NCBI GenBank assembly: GCA_041394725.1 | Contig: JAWKHR010000035.1 | Coordinates: 4,460 to 68,459 of the forward strand | Direction: 5' to 3' | From: JAWKHR01 sp041394725 | GTDB lineage: Bacteria > Acidobacteriota > Vicinamibacteria > Vicinamibacterales > SCN-69-37 | Length of the DNA: 64,000 nucleotides | Shown: one piece after another, positions 43,051-51,800 of the stretch | How positions within the stretch are numbered: position 1 is the first letter of the stretch | How the letters are laid out: each line of letters begins with the position of its first letter | The notes under the pieces: model-generated | What the model was told of the DNA's origin: nothing | Databases searched by the model: none | What the model saw: only the letters and a program-made list of their open reading frames with translations | Program-made: the position numbers and the translations under genes

Positions 43051-43875
43051 GTGCCCGGTCCCGTCGTCGACTCGCACTGCCACCTGGCCGACCCGGCCTT
43101 CGATCCGGATCGCGACGCCGTCATCGCGCGCGCCCGGGAGGCCGGCCTGGTGCGCGCGCTCTGCATCCTCGCGTCCGACGACGCGGCGGAGGTCGAGCGG
43201 GGAGCGGCGATCCAGGCGGCCTGGCCCGCGCTGCGGTGCGCCACCGCGATCCATCCGCATCGCGCGGGCGAGTACGCGGGCCGCGTGCCCGACGCGGCCG
43301 GACTCACGCGGGCGGCGGCCGCGCGCGTCGGCGCGGTGGCGATCGGCGAGATCGGCCTCGACTACCACTACGACTTCGCCCCGAAGCCGATCCAGCACGA
43401 GGTATTCACCGCGCAGGTGGCCCTGGCCGTGGAACTCGGCCGGCCCGTCGTCATCCACACGCGGGAGGCTTTCGACGACACGGCGGCCATCCTGCGCGCG
43501 GCGGGCGGCGTGCGGGGCGTGATGCACTGCTTCACGGGCACGGTCGACGAGGCGCGCGCCTCCCTGGATCTCGGGTTCTACGTCTCCCTGGCGGGGATCC
43601 TGACGTTTCCGCGCGCCGGCAACCTCCGGGACTTGGCGCGGTTCCTGCCCGCCGATCGGCTGCTGGTCGAGACCGACGCGCCCTACCTGGCGCCGGTCCC
43701 GCACCGCGGGAAGCGCAACGAGCCGGCATGGGTCGGCGAGACGCTCCGGGTCCTGGCCGAGGCGCGCGGAGCCCGCCAGGACGACCTGGCGGAACGGATC
43801 CACGCCAACTTCCTGGCGTTCACCGGGCTCCCGCCCGGCATCGAGTCCGACGAAATCGGTTCGTCGCCGCGTTGA
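43051..43875 (+). CDS. TatD family metal-dependent hydrolase
   Basis: A 274-residue TIM-barrel enzyme of the TatD DNase family. It starts at GTG 43051, 10 bases after metG. Metal ligands are seen in DSHCHLADP (HxH), GEIGLDYHYDF (Glu), VIHTREA (His), MHCFTGT (His), and ETDAPYLAP (Asp). The family has 3'-5' DNase activity in known cases, possibly in repair or turnover. The metG-tatD order is common in bacteria. The sequence TTGACA at its 3' end may serve as the -35 of the next gene. Confidence 0.93.
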   Translation: MPGPVVDSHCHLADPAFDPDRDAVIARAREAGLVRALCILASDDAAEVERGAAIQAAWPALRCATAIHPHRAGEYAGRVPDAAGLTRAAAARVGAVAIGEIGLDYHYDFAPKPIQHEVFTAQVALAVELGRPVVIHTREAFDDTAAILRAAGGVRGVMHCFTGTVDEARASLDLGFYVSLAGILTFPRAGNLRDLARFLPADRLLVETDAPYLAPVPHRGKRNEPAWVGETLRVLAEARGARQDDLAERIHANFLAFTGLPPGIESDEIGSSPR

Positions 43876-43901
43876 CACCCCGGCGAAACCTATGGTCTCA
43901 T
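43872..43901 (+). promoter_or_regulatory. Candidate promoter of the polyprenyl synthase gene
   Basis: TTGACA (43872-43877), a perfect -35, overlaps the tatD stop. TCTCAT (43896-43901) lies 18 bases on and matches four of six -10 positions. A start near 43908 gives a short leader to GTG 43921. Confidence 0.45.
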
Positions 43902-43920
43902 TCCCGCAGGTTTTCCATCG

Positions 43921-44949
43921 GTGAGTCTTCAGGCGAGACCGGTTTCCGTGAATCCACCCGCCACGTCTGTTCCGGACCTCGCCCGGATCCTCGGACCGGT
44001 GCGGGAGGAACTCGCTGCCGTCGAGCGCGAGTTCGCCCGCCATCTCGAGTCCCGCGTCGATCTGATCCCGCAGATGGGCCGCTATCTCCAGATGAGCGGC
44101 GGCAAGCGCGTGCGCCCGGCCGTCCTGCTTCTGGCCGCGCGGCTCTGCGGCTACACGGGCGATCGGGCCGTGCTCAACGCCGCGGTCGTGGAGTTCATCC
44201 ACACCGCGACCCTGGTGCACGACGACATCATCGACGAAGCCGAGACGCGCCGGGGCCGGATCACCGCCCACGCGCGCTGGGGCAGCGACATCACCGTCCT
44301 CCTCGGCGACTACCTCTACATCCGCTCGATGGCGATGGCGCTCACGCAGGACACCCTCGAGGTCGTCCGGCTGCTCTGCGACGTGACGCTGCGGATGATC
44401 GAGGGCGAGCTCTACCAGCTCACCAAGGCCGGAGACGTCTCCATCTCCGAGGACGAGCACTTCGAGATCATCCGCCGCAAGACGGCGTTCCTCTTCTCCG
44501 GCTGCGCCGAGATCGGCGGGCTGCTCGGCAACTGCACCGCGGACCAGCGCGTGGCCCTTCGCGAGTACGGCTTCAACCTCGGCACCGCCTTCCAGCTGGT
44601 CGACGACGTTCTGGACTACACGGCCGACGAGACGGCGCTCGGCAAGCCGATCGGCGGGGACCTGCGCGAAGGCAAGGTCACCCTGCCGATCATCTTCCTG
44701 CTGCAGCGGGCCGGGGAGGACATCACCACGCTCGTCCGGCAGGTCGTGGCGAGCGGTACGGTGACGCCGGAAGCCTGGCGGACCATCAAGCAGGAACTGG
44801 CCGCCCACGGCGCGGTCGAGGCCGCCTTCGAGCGGGCCGTGACACACGCCGAGCGGGCCAAACAGCAGCTGCTCGGCGCGTTTCCGACCTCGTCGGAACG
44901 CGACGGCCTCGTCGCCCTGGCGGACTACGTGCTGGGACGCGACCGGTAG
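43921..44949 (+). CDS. Polyprenyl diphosphate synthase (trans-IPPS)
   Basis: A 342-residue trans-prenyltransferase that extends allylic diphosphates with IPP, supplying side chains for quinones. It has the GGKRVRP motif, the first aspartate-rich motif DDIIDEAETRRG, and the second motif DDVLDYTADE, each preserved. The residues before the first motif (FIHTATLVH) have no bulky aromatic at positions -4 and -5, which points to a long product (C40-C50 type). GTG 43921 is the longest start; GTG 43948 is an alternative. It stands in a single-gene unit before ligA. Confidence 0.92.
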   Translation: MSLQARPVSVNPPATSVPDLARILGPVREELAAVEREFARHLESRVDLIPQMGRYLQMSGGKRVRPAVLLLAARLCGYTGDRAVLNAAVVEFIHTATLVHDDIIDEAETRRGRITAHARWGSDITVLLGDYLYIRSMAMALTQDTLEVVRLLCDVTLRMIEGELYQLTKAGDVSISEDEHFEIIRRKTAFLFSGCAEIGGLLGNCTADQRVALREYGFNLGTAFQLVDDVLDYTADETALGKPIGGDLREGKVTLPIIFLLQRAGEDITTLVRQVVASGTVTPEAWRTIKQELAAHGAVEAAFERAVTHAERAKQQLLGAFPTSSERDGLVALADYVLGRDR

Positions 44950-45004
44950 GCACCTTCCGACCCGCGCCGGCCGTCCCTGCGGCCCGGACGCACCGTGACG
45001 GCCC

Positions 45005-47023
45005 ATGACCCCGGCCAGACGAGTCGAACAGCTTCGCCGCGAGATTCGCCGCCACGAAGAGCTGTACTACGTCCACGACCGTCCGGAGATCTCCGACGCC
45101 GACTTCGACGCGCTGATGCGCGAGCTGGCCGCGCTCGAGGCGGAGCACCCGGCCCTGCGCGACCCGGACTCGCCGACCCAGCGCGTCGGCGGCCGCGTGG
45201 CCGAGGGCTTCGAGAGCGTGGCTCACGCCGCGCCGATGCTGAGCCTCGACAACGCCTACGACGAGGACGAGCTGCGGGCCTTCGACGAACGGATCCGCCG
45301 GGCGCTGGATCGGCCGGACGGGGCCCGCGTCGGCTACGTCGCCGAGCTCAAGATCGACGGCCTCAGCATCGCGCTGACCTACGAGGACGGCCGCCTGACG
45401 CGCGGCGTGACTCGGGGGGACGGCGTGACCGGCGAGAACGTCACCGCGAACGTCCGCGTCATCCAGGCCATCCCCCTCACCCTGCGCGGGACCCCGCCCG
45501 CGCGGATGGAGGTGCGCGGCGAGGTGTTCCTGCCCCTCGCCTCGTTCGCGCGCATGAACGCGGAGCGCCGCGAGCGCGAGGAGCCCGAGTTCGCCAACCC
45601 GCGCAACGCCGCCGCCGGGACCATCCGCACGCTCGACACCGCGATGGTCGCCCGACGTGGCCTTCGCGCGTTCACCTACCAGGTCGTGGTGCCCGAGGGC
45701 GAGCCGCCGCCGGCGCCGAGCCATGGCGCGACGCTCGAGGCGCTGGCCGGGTGGGGCTGCCCGGTCGAGGGCCACTGGGCGCGCTGCGACGGGATCGACG
45801 CCGTGGTCGAGTACACCCGGCGCTGGCGCGACGAACGCCACGCGCTCGGTTTCGACACCGACGGTGTCGTCGTCAAGGTCGATGACCTCGCGTTGCGACG
45901 CGACCTCGGGTTCACCGCCAAGGCGCCCCGCTGGGCGATCGCCTTCAAGTTCCCCGCCGAGCAGGCCCGCACGCGCCTGCTCGACATCAAGGTCAACGTC
46001 GGGCGCACCGGCGCGGTGACGCCCTACGCGGTGCTCGAGCCCGTCCGCCTGGGCGGCACCGTAATCCAGATGGCGACGCTGCACAACGCGGAGGAGGTCG
46101 CCCGCCGCGACGTCCGGCCCGGCGACCTGGTCGTCATCGAGAAGGGCGGCGACATCATCCCGAAGGTCATCGGTCCCGTCCTCGAGGAGCGCCCGGCCGA
46201 TGCCCCGGTGTGGACGATGCCCGAGGCCTGCCCGGATTGCGGCAGCCACCTGGTGCGCGCCGAGGGCGAGGTGGTCTGGCGATGCGAGAACGCGTCCTGC
46301 CCGGCGCGGCTGCGCCGCAGCCTGCAGCACTTCGCGTCGCGCAAGGCGATGAACATCGAAGGTCTCGGCGAGTCGCTGGTCGATCAGCTCGTCGGCCGCG
46401 GCCTCGTCAAGGACTTCGCGGACCTCTACGACCTGAACGCCGAGACCCTCGCCGCGCTCGACCGCATGGGGAAGAAGTCGGCCGCCAACCTGGTGGCCGA
46501 GATCGACAAGAGTCGCGGCGTGGAGCTGTGGCGCGTGCTGCACGGCCTCGGCATCCGGCACGTGGGGGAGGGCGGCGCGCAGGCGCTGGCCGGGGCCTTC
46601 GGGTCCATGGAGGCCCTGAGGGCCGCCGGCACCGAGGCGCTCGAGGCGGTGCCCGACGTCGGCGGCGTGGTTGCCGCCTCGGTCCGCGCCTTCTTCGACG
46701 AGCCGCGCAACGCCCGCCTCGTGGACCGGCTGGCGGCGGCGGGCGTCCGCATGCGCGATCCGGAGCGGCCGGCGGCGCGGGAGGACGTCCCGCAGACGCT
46801 GGCCGGGAAGACGTTCGTCCTCACCGGCACCCTGGAGCGCATGAGCCGCGAGGACGCGACCGAGGCGATCGTCCGACGCGGGGGCAAAGTGACCGGTTCG
46901 ATCAGCCGAAAGACCTCGGGGCTCGTCGTCGGCCGCGATCCCGGCAGCAAGGTGGAAAAGGCGCGCAGTCTGGGCGTACCGGAGCTCGATGAAGCCGCGT
47001 TTCTGGCGCTTATAATGGACTGA
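45005..47023 (+). CDS. ligA: NAD-dependent DNA ligase LigA
   Basis: A 672-residue ligase that seals nicks during replication and repair. The N-terminal Ia domain binds NAD (YYVHDRPEISDADFD). The adenylated lysine is K116 in AELKIDG. The OB fold, the four-Cys zinc finger (CPDCGSH and CENASCPAR), the HhH domain and a C-terminal BRCT domain (LAGKTFVLTGTL) follow in normal order. Length is typical. The final codons contain TATAATG, which may act as the -10 for htrA. ATG 45005 lies 55 bases after the previous stop. Confidence 0.97.
   Translation: MTPARRVEQLRREIRRHEELYYVHDRPEISDADFDALMRELAALEAEHPALRDPDSPTQRVGGRVAEGFESVAHAAPMLSLDNAYDEDELRAFDERIRRALDRPDGARVGYVAELKIDGLSIALTYEDGRLTRGVTRGDGVTGENVTANVRVIQAIPLTLRGTPPARMEVRGEVFLPLASFARMNAERREREEPEFANPRNAAAGTIRTLDTAMVARRGLRAFTYQVVVPEGEPPPAPSHGATLEALAGWGCPVEGHWARCDGIDAVVEYTRRWRDERHALGFDTDGVVVKVDDLALRRDLGFTAKAPRWAIAFKFPAEQARTRLLDIKVNVGRTGAVTPYAVLEPVRLGGTVIQMATLHNAEEVARRDVRPGDLVVIEKGGDIIPKVIGPVLEERPADAPVWTMPEACPDCGSHLVRAEGEVVWRCENASCPARLRRSLQHFASRKAMNIEGLGESLVDQLVGRGLVKDFADLYDLNAETLAALDRMGKKSAANLVAEIDKSRGVELWRVLHGLGIRHVGEGGAQALAGAFGSMEALRAAGTEALEAVPDVGGVVAASVRAFFDEPRNARLVDRLAAAGVRMRDPERPAAREDVPQTLAGKTFVLTGTLERMSREDATEAIVRRGGKVTGSISRKTSGLVVGRDPGSKVEKARSLGVPELDEAAFLALIMD
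47011..47016 (+). promoter_or_regulatory. Perfect -10 hexamer TATAAT before htrA
   Basis: TATAAT sits in the last codons of ligA and would start a transcript near 47023 with about 15 bases of leader before the ATG at 47038. No good -35 is seen 16-18 bases upstream, so support is partial. Confidence 0.35.
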
Positions 47024-47037
47024 CGGGCCCGTTGCTC

Positions 47038-48540
47038 ATGAATCGCCAGACCGGTTCCCTCGTGGCGCTTGCGGCCGTCGTCAGCTTCCTGCTCGGCCTC
47101 GTGGCGGCGGGCGGGCGTGGCTCGCGTCAGGCCGAGCCCCTGCCGGTCCGGCCACCCGCCGACCTGACCGAACCCGTGCACATCACCGGCGCCGCGACCG
47201 CGCCGCCCGCGCCGGTGGCCATCGGGGGCGTCGACTTCGCCGAGGTCGCCTCGCGCATCAACGCCGCCGTGGTCAACGTGGACAATGCCTCGCGCGGCGA
47301 CGGCGACCGGAACCGGACCTTTCCCCCGCGCTACCGCCGGGAACTCGGGGACGACTCGAGCGCGCCCCGCGAGGGATCGGGCAGTGGCTTCATCATCGAC
47401 GCCACCGGCTACATCCTCACCAACTACCACGTCGTCGAGGGCGCCGATCGCCTCACCGTGACGACGGGCGACGGCCGGTCGTATCAGGCCCGCGTGGTCG
47501 GCATCGACCCGGCCATCGACGTCGCGCTGCTCGACATCGACGCGCCCCGGCCGCTGCCGGCGGCCCCGCTCGGCCGGTCCGCCACGCTGCGGGTCGGCGA
47601 GTGGGTCTGCGCCATCGGCAATCCCCTCGGCTACGTCCATTCGGTCACCGTCGGCGTCGTCAGCTTCCTGGGCCGGAAGGTCTTCGACCCGAGCCTCGAC
47701 TCGCTGATCCAGACCGACGCGGCCATCACCTTCGGCAACAGCGGCGGCCCGCTGATCAACAGCCGGGGCGAGGTCGTCGGCATGACGACGGCGATCAGCG
47801 CGCTCGCGTCGAACATCGGCTTCGCGATTCCGATCGATCAGATCGTCGAGATGCTGCCGCAGCTCCAGGAGAACGGGCGCGTGGCGCGCGGCTACCTGGG
47901 CGTCGGCCTCACGACGCTCACCCCGGCACTGCACCAGGCGCTCGGCACGGTCCCGTCGGCGGGCGCCCTGGTCCAGGACGTCACCGCGGGCACCCCGGCC
48001 GATCGCGCCGGCCTGCGCGCCTATGACGTCATCGTCGGCGCCGACGGCCACGCGATCGCCTCCGACGAGGACCTGATCCGCTACATCTCGGCGCGCATGC
48101 CGGGCACGGTCTCCTCGTTCGACCTCTGGCGCGAAGGGCAGCGGCAGACGATGGCGATCAAGCTGACCGAGCGGCCAGTGGACCAGATCAGCCGCGGCGA
48201 CGCGGTCACGCCGGGCGTCCGGCCCGTCAGCGGCCAGGAACAGGGGCCGCTCGGCCTCACGGTGCGGGCGCTCGACCAGGCGACGGCCACGCGGCTCCGG
48301 ATCCCGGAGTCGATCCAGGGCGTGCTCGTCTCCCGCGTCGATCCGGCCGGGCCCGCGCGCCAGGCGCGGATCGCCGAGTCCCACGTCATCGTCGAGATCA
48401 ACCGCACCCCGATCCGCAGCGTGGCCGATTTCCACAATGCGGTCGCGCGGCTGCAGCCCGGTGTGGCCGCGGCCGTGCTCGTCTACGACCGCCAGTCCGG
48501 GCACGTGATCCTCACGGTCGTTCCCGACGCCAGCCGATGA
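47038..48540 (+). CDS. HtrA/DegP-type periplasmic serine protease
   Basis: A 500-residue envelope protease/chaperone of family S1C. ATG 47038 begins a membrane anchor (residues 7-25) and a Pro/Ala linker. The catalytic triad is H131 (TNYHVV), D161 (AIDVALL) and S235 (GNSGGPL). Two PDZ domains follow (about 280-370 and 405-490), giving DegP/DegQ-type architecture. It should degrade misfolded envelope proteins. Its stop overlaps the ATG of the NtrC-type regulator (ATGA), so protease and regulator are co-translated, which suggests the regulator controls an envelope-related response. Confidence 0.92.
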   Translation: MNRQTGSLVALAAVVSFLLGLVAAGGRGSRQAEPLPVRPPADLTEPVHITGAATAPPAPVAIGGVDFAEVASRINAAVVNVDNASRGDGDRNRTFPPRYRRELGDDSSAPREGSGSGFIIDATGYILTNYHVVEGADRLTVTTGDGRSYQARVVGIDPAIDVALLDIDAPRPLPAAPLGRSATLRVGEWVCAIGNPLGYVHSVTVGVVSFLGRKVFDPSLDSLIQTDAAITFGNSGGPLINSRGEVVGMTTAISALASNIGFAIPIDQIVEMLPQLQENGRVARGYLGVGLTTLTPALHQALGTVPSAGALVQDVTAGTPADRAGLRAYDVIVGADGHAIASDEDLIRYISARMPGTVSSFDLWREGQRQTMAIKLTERPVDQISRGDAVTPGVRPVSGQEQGPLGLTVRALDQATATRLRIPESIQGVLVSRVDPAGPARQARIAESHVIVEINRTPIRSVADFHNAVARLQPGVAAAVLVYDRQSGHVILTVVPDASR

Positions 48541-49937
48541 AGGCCCGGATTCTCGTCGTCGACGACGAGCCGGCGATCCGCGACACCATGCGGATGACGC
48601 TGGAGTACGACGGCCACGAGGTCCTGCTCGCGAGTTCCGGTCAGGAGGCCCTGGCGGTCGCCGAGCGCGAGCTGCCCGACCTCGTGTTCCTCGACATCAA
48701 GATGCCCGGCCTCGATGGGCTCGAGGTGCTGAGCCGGCTGCGTGGCACGAACGAGTCGCTGCCCGTCGTCATGATCTCGGCGCACGGGTCGGCGGCCACC
48801 GCGCTGGAAGCGGGCCGGCTCGGGGCGTTCCGGTTCATCGAGAAGCCGCTCTCCAAGGACTACGTGCTCGACGCGGTGCGCGAGGGCCTGGAGCTCGGGT
48901 CCCTCCGGCGCGAGAACCGGACGCTCAAGACCGCGCTCGAATCGCGCTACCAGCTCGTCGGCCGGAGCCCGGCCCTCGGCCAGATCTTCGACCAGGTGCG
49001 CCGCGCGGCGCCGACGACCGCCACCGTGCTGATCCTCGGGGAGAGCGGCGTCGGCAAGGAACTGATCGCGCGCGCGATCCACCGCGAGAGTCTGCGGGCG
49101 AAGGAGCGGTTCGTCCAGGTCAACTGCGCCGCCATTCCCGAGGAGCTGATCGAGTCGGAGCTGTTCGGGCACGAGCGCGGCGCCTTCACCGGCGCGACCG
49201 AGAAGCAGGTCGGCAAGTTCGAGATGGCCGACCGCGGCACGATCTTCCTCGACGAGGTCGGCGACATGAGCCCGAAGACGCAGGCCAAGGTGCTGCGCGT
49301 CCTGCAGGAGGGCGAGGTCGAGCGGCTCGGGTCGTCGAAGACGATCAAGGTGGACGTCCGGGTCATCGCGGCGACCAACAAGGACCTCGAGGACGAGATC
49401 GCGCAGGGCCGCTTCCGGGAGGACCTCTACTTCCGGCTCAGCGTCATCCCGATCTCCGTCCCGTCCCTCGCCGAGCGGGTCGACGACATCCCGGATCTCG
49501 TCCAGCACTTCGCGGCCGTGTTCAGCCGCGAGAACAACCGCCGGCCCGCGAAGTTCTCACCGGGCGCGCTCGACGTGCTGCGCCGCGCCCGCTGGCGGGG
49601 CAACATCCGCGAACTCCGCAACGTCGTCGAGCGCCTGCTGATCATGAGCGATCGGGAGGTCATCGAGGCGGACGACGTCCGCGGCGCGGTCCGGATGGAC
49701 ACGCGGGCGGCCACGGCCTCGGCCGCGACGGGCCCCGGCGCGCCGGCCGCGGTCGTCACGGGCGCGCCACCGACCCTGCGCGAGTTCAAGGAGTGGTCGG
49801 AGCGCGCCTTCCTCGTGGAGAAGCTGCGCGAGCACCAGTGGAACATCTCGAAGACCGCCGAGCTCATCGACACCCCGCGGTCGAACCTCTACAAGAAGCT
49901 CGAGCAGTACAAGATCGCCCAGGAGACCGACGGCTAG
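48537..49937 (+). CDS. NtrC-family sigma-54-dependent response regulator
   Basis: A 466-residue transcription activator with three parts. The receiver has acidic residues D9-D10, phosphorylation site D53 (VFLDIKMPG) and K103. The AAA+ domain has Walker A GESGVGKE (168-175), GAFTGA (215-220), Walker B TIFLDEVGD and the sensor arginines. The C-terminal Fis-type helix-turn-helix includes WNISKTAELIDTPRSNLYKKL. All features needed to activate sigma-54 RNA polymerase are intact. No histidine kinase lies next to it; the partner gene is htrA, upstream and overlapping. rnpB follows 34 bases later. Confidence 0.95.
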   Translation: MKARILVVDDEPAIRDTMRMTLEYDGHEVLLASSGQEALAVAERELPDLVFLDIKMPGLDGLEVLSRLRGTNESLPVVMISAHGSAATALEAGRLGAFRFIEKPLSKDYVLDAVREGLELGSLRRENRTLKTALESRYQLVGRSPALGQIFDQVRRAAPTTATVLILGESGVGKELIARAIHRESLRAKERFVQVNCAAIPEELIESELFGHERGAFTGATEKQVGKFEMADRGTIFLDEVGDMSPKTQAKVLRVLQEGEVERLGSSKTIKVDVRVIAATNKDLEDEIAQGRFREDLYFRLSVIPISVPSLAERVDDIPDLVQHFAAVFSRENNRRPAKFSPGALDVLRRARWRGNIRELRNVVERLLIMSDREVIEADDVRGAVRMDTRAATASAATGPGAPAAVVTGAPPTLREFKEWSERAFLVEKLREHQWNISKTAELIDTPRSNLYKKLEQYKIAQETDG

Positions 49938-49959
49938 GAGCCAGGTCCGCGGCCGGTGC

Positions 49960-49965
49960 TACGAT
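49960..49965 (+). promoter_or_regulatory. -10 element TACGAT of rnpB
   Basis: TACGAT ends seven bases before the predicted 5' end of RNase P RNA at 49972, the right distance for transcription start. The -35 region is not obvious. Confidence 0.45.
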
Positions 49966-49971
49966 GGAGGC

Positions 49972-50423
49972 GCCGCCGCAGCGGACCGGGCGACCGCCGT
50001 CCGCCGACGCGCGCCGCCGGGGTCTTGTGCTCCGGTCGCGTGGTGGGAGCGGAGGGAGGAAAGTCCGAACTCCACAGGGCAGTGCGCCGGGTAACACCCG
50101 GTCGGGGCAACTCGAAGGACAGTGGCACAGAAAACATACCGCCCGCCGAAGCTCGAGGCCCGCAGGGCCGAGAGCGAAGGTGGGTAAGGGTGAAAAGGTG
50201 CGGTAAGAGCGCACCGCGCCGGCCGTGAGGTCGGTGGCAGGCAAAACCCCGCACGGAGCAAGGCCAAATAGGGAGGCGCTCGAGGACGGCCCGTCCGAAG
50301 CCTCCGGGTAGGCTGCTCGAGCCCGTCAGTAATGCCGGGCCTAGAGGAATGGTCGTCACGCTGAGGCCGGTCGCAAGGCCGGCCGAGGCGGACAGAATTC
50401 GGCTTATGGTCGGCTGCGGCGGC
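49972..50423 (+). ncRNA. rnpB: RNase P RNA, bacterial type A
   Basis: The catalytic RNA of RNase P, which matures tRNA 5' ends. The conserved core GGAGGAAAGTCCG lies near 50052-50070, followed by CCACAGGGCAG. GGTAAGGGTGAAA-like sequence and GGTGCGGTAAGAGCGCACC lie near 50180-50215. GGAGCAAGGCCAAATAGGG is near 50256 and ACAGAATTCGGCTTATGG near the 3' end. Boundaries come from the P1 helix: GCCGCCGCAGCGGACC at 49972-49987 pairs with GGTCGGCTGCGGCGGC at 50408-50423, with one mismatch. Open frames over this stretch are spurious. Confidence 0.97.
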
Positions 50424-50533
50424 ACCTCAGCTGATTCCAGGCCGGAAATCAGACTTTCTAATAGTCCTTAACGAACTCGATGTAGAATCCGGGCCCGGCG
50501 GCGCCGCGCGGATGGCGCCCGTGAGGTGTTTCC

Positions 50534-51790
50534 ATGCGCAGCAGCAGAGCATCGTGGCTCATCGTGGTCCTCGTGATCGGCCTGGCCGCGACCGGACTGC
50601 TCGCCCAGCGGGCGGGCGGACAGGGAACCGGCGACCCGCAGGGGCGGGGCGGACGTGGCGGACGAGGTGGCGGCGGCCCGGTCGTCGAGATCCAGCCTGG
50701 CGAGGAGTGTCCGCCCGGGATGACCGAGTTCCGCGCGGGGCGCTGTCGCGCGCCGGAGTTCCCGGCGCCGAGCATCCTGGACTACCGTCCGCGGTCGACC
50801 CTGGTCGTCGAGGAACACCAGGTGCCGCGGGCGAAGTTCCCGGTCATCGACATCCACAACCACACGACGATCACGGCCGACAACATCGACCAGATGATCC
50901 GCGACATGGACGCCCTGAACCTGCGCGTCGAGGTGAACCTGACGCCGGGCAGCGACCCGGAGGTCATCCGGCAGCGGGTGGAGTTCCTGCGCAACAGCCG
51001 GTACGCCGACCGCTTCCGCATGTTCGCCAACGTCCAGTGGGACGGCGCGGGCGGGGCCGGGTGGGCCGAGAAGGCCGTGGCGGATCTCGAGGGCGCCGTG
51101 AGAAACGGCGCGATCGGCCTCAAGATCGCCAAGAACCTCGGTCTGTCGGCGCGCAAGGCCGACGGCAGCCGGCTGCACGTGGACGACCCCGTGCTCAAGC
51201 CGATCTGGGATCTCTGTGCCCGGCTCGACATCCCGGTCATCATCCACACGGCCGAGCCGCAGGAGTTCTTCTCGCCCCTCGACATGCACAACGAGCGGTG
51301 GCTCGAACTGGCGCTGTTCGAGGATCGGCGGAACTACATGCCCGGACAGCCGACGTTCGCCGAACTGCAGGGCGAGCGCGACCGGATGTTCGCCGCGAAC
51401 CCGAAGACCCGGTACATCGGCGCACACTTCGACTGGTACGGGAACAACCTCGGGGCGGCCGCGAAGCACCTGGACGCGCTGCCGAACGTGGTGCTCGAAC
51501 TGGGCGCGGTGCTGTACGATTTCGGGCGGCAGCCGCGCGCGGCTCGGGAGTTCTTCCTCCGGTACCAGGATCGCATCCTGTTCGGCAAGGACGCCTTCGC
51601 CGCGAGCGAGTTCCCGTACTACTGGCGCGTGTTCGAGACCAACGACGAGTACTTCGACTATTACCGGGACTACCATGCCTTCTGGAAGCTCTACGGCATG
51701 GGCCTGCCCGACGAGGTCCTCAAGAAGGTCTACTACAAGAACGCCCTGCGATGGGTGAAGGGTCTGCCCCAGGACGGCTGGCCGCAATAG
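50534..51790 (+). CDS. Secreted amidohydrolase family protein
   Basis: A 418-residue exported hydrolase of the amidohydrolase-2 (PF04909-like) group. A signal peptide ends after LLA-Q, followed by an Arg/Gly-rich tract (GRGGRGGRGGGG) and a short Cys pair (EECPPGM, GRCRAP). The TIM-barrel has metal ligands in DIHNHTT (HxH), VIIHTAEP (His), GAHFDW (His), and FGKDAF (Asp). Start ATG 50534 follows GAGGTG by five bases. The epimerase gene begins 10 bases after its stop. Substrate unknown; relatives act on cyclic amides or decarboxylate aromatic acids. Confidence 0.84.
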   Translation: MRSSRASWLIVVLVIGLAATGLLAQRAGGQGTGDPQGRGGRGGRGGGGPVVEIQPGEECPPGMTEFRAGRCRAPEFPAPSILDYRPRSTLVVEEHQVPRAKFPVIDIHNHTTITADNIDQMIRDMDALNLRVEVNLTPGSDPEVIRQRVEFLRNSRYADRFRMFANVQWDGAGGAGWAEKAVADLEGAVRNGAIGLKIAKNLGLSARKADGSRLHVDDPVLKPIWDLCARLDIPVIIHTAEPQEFFSPLDMHNERWLELALFEDRRNYMPGQPTFAELQGERDRMFAANPKTRYIGAHFDWYGNNLGAAAKHLDALPNVVLELGAVLYDFGRQPRAAREFFLRYQDRILFGKDAFAASEFPYYWRVFETNDEYFDYYRDYHAFWKLYGMGLPDEVLKKVYYKNALRWVKGLPQDGWPQ

Positions 51791-51800
51791 CGGAGGTTTC

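Noticed and set aside
43872..43896. Promoter TTGACA with TATGGT for the polyprenyl synthase
   Set aside because: The spacer is only 13 bases; TCTCAT at 18 bases is the better partner.
49956..50267. Several short open frames across this stretch
   Set aside because: They lie in RNase P RNA, identified by its conserved core and P1 pairing.
49984..50533. tRNA gene
   Set aside because: Searched by eye here and in the other gaps for cloverleaf arms and GGTTC-type T-loops; none convincing was found.
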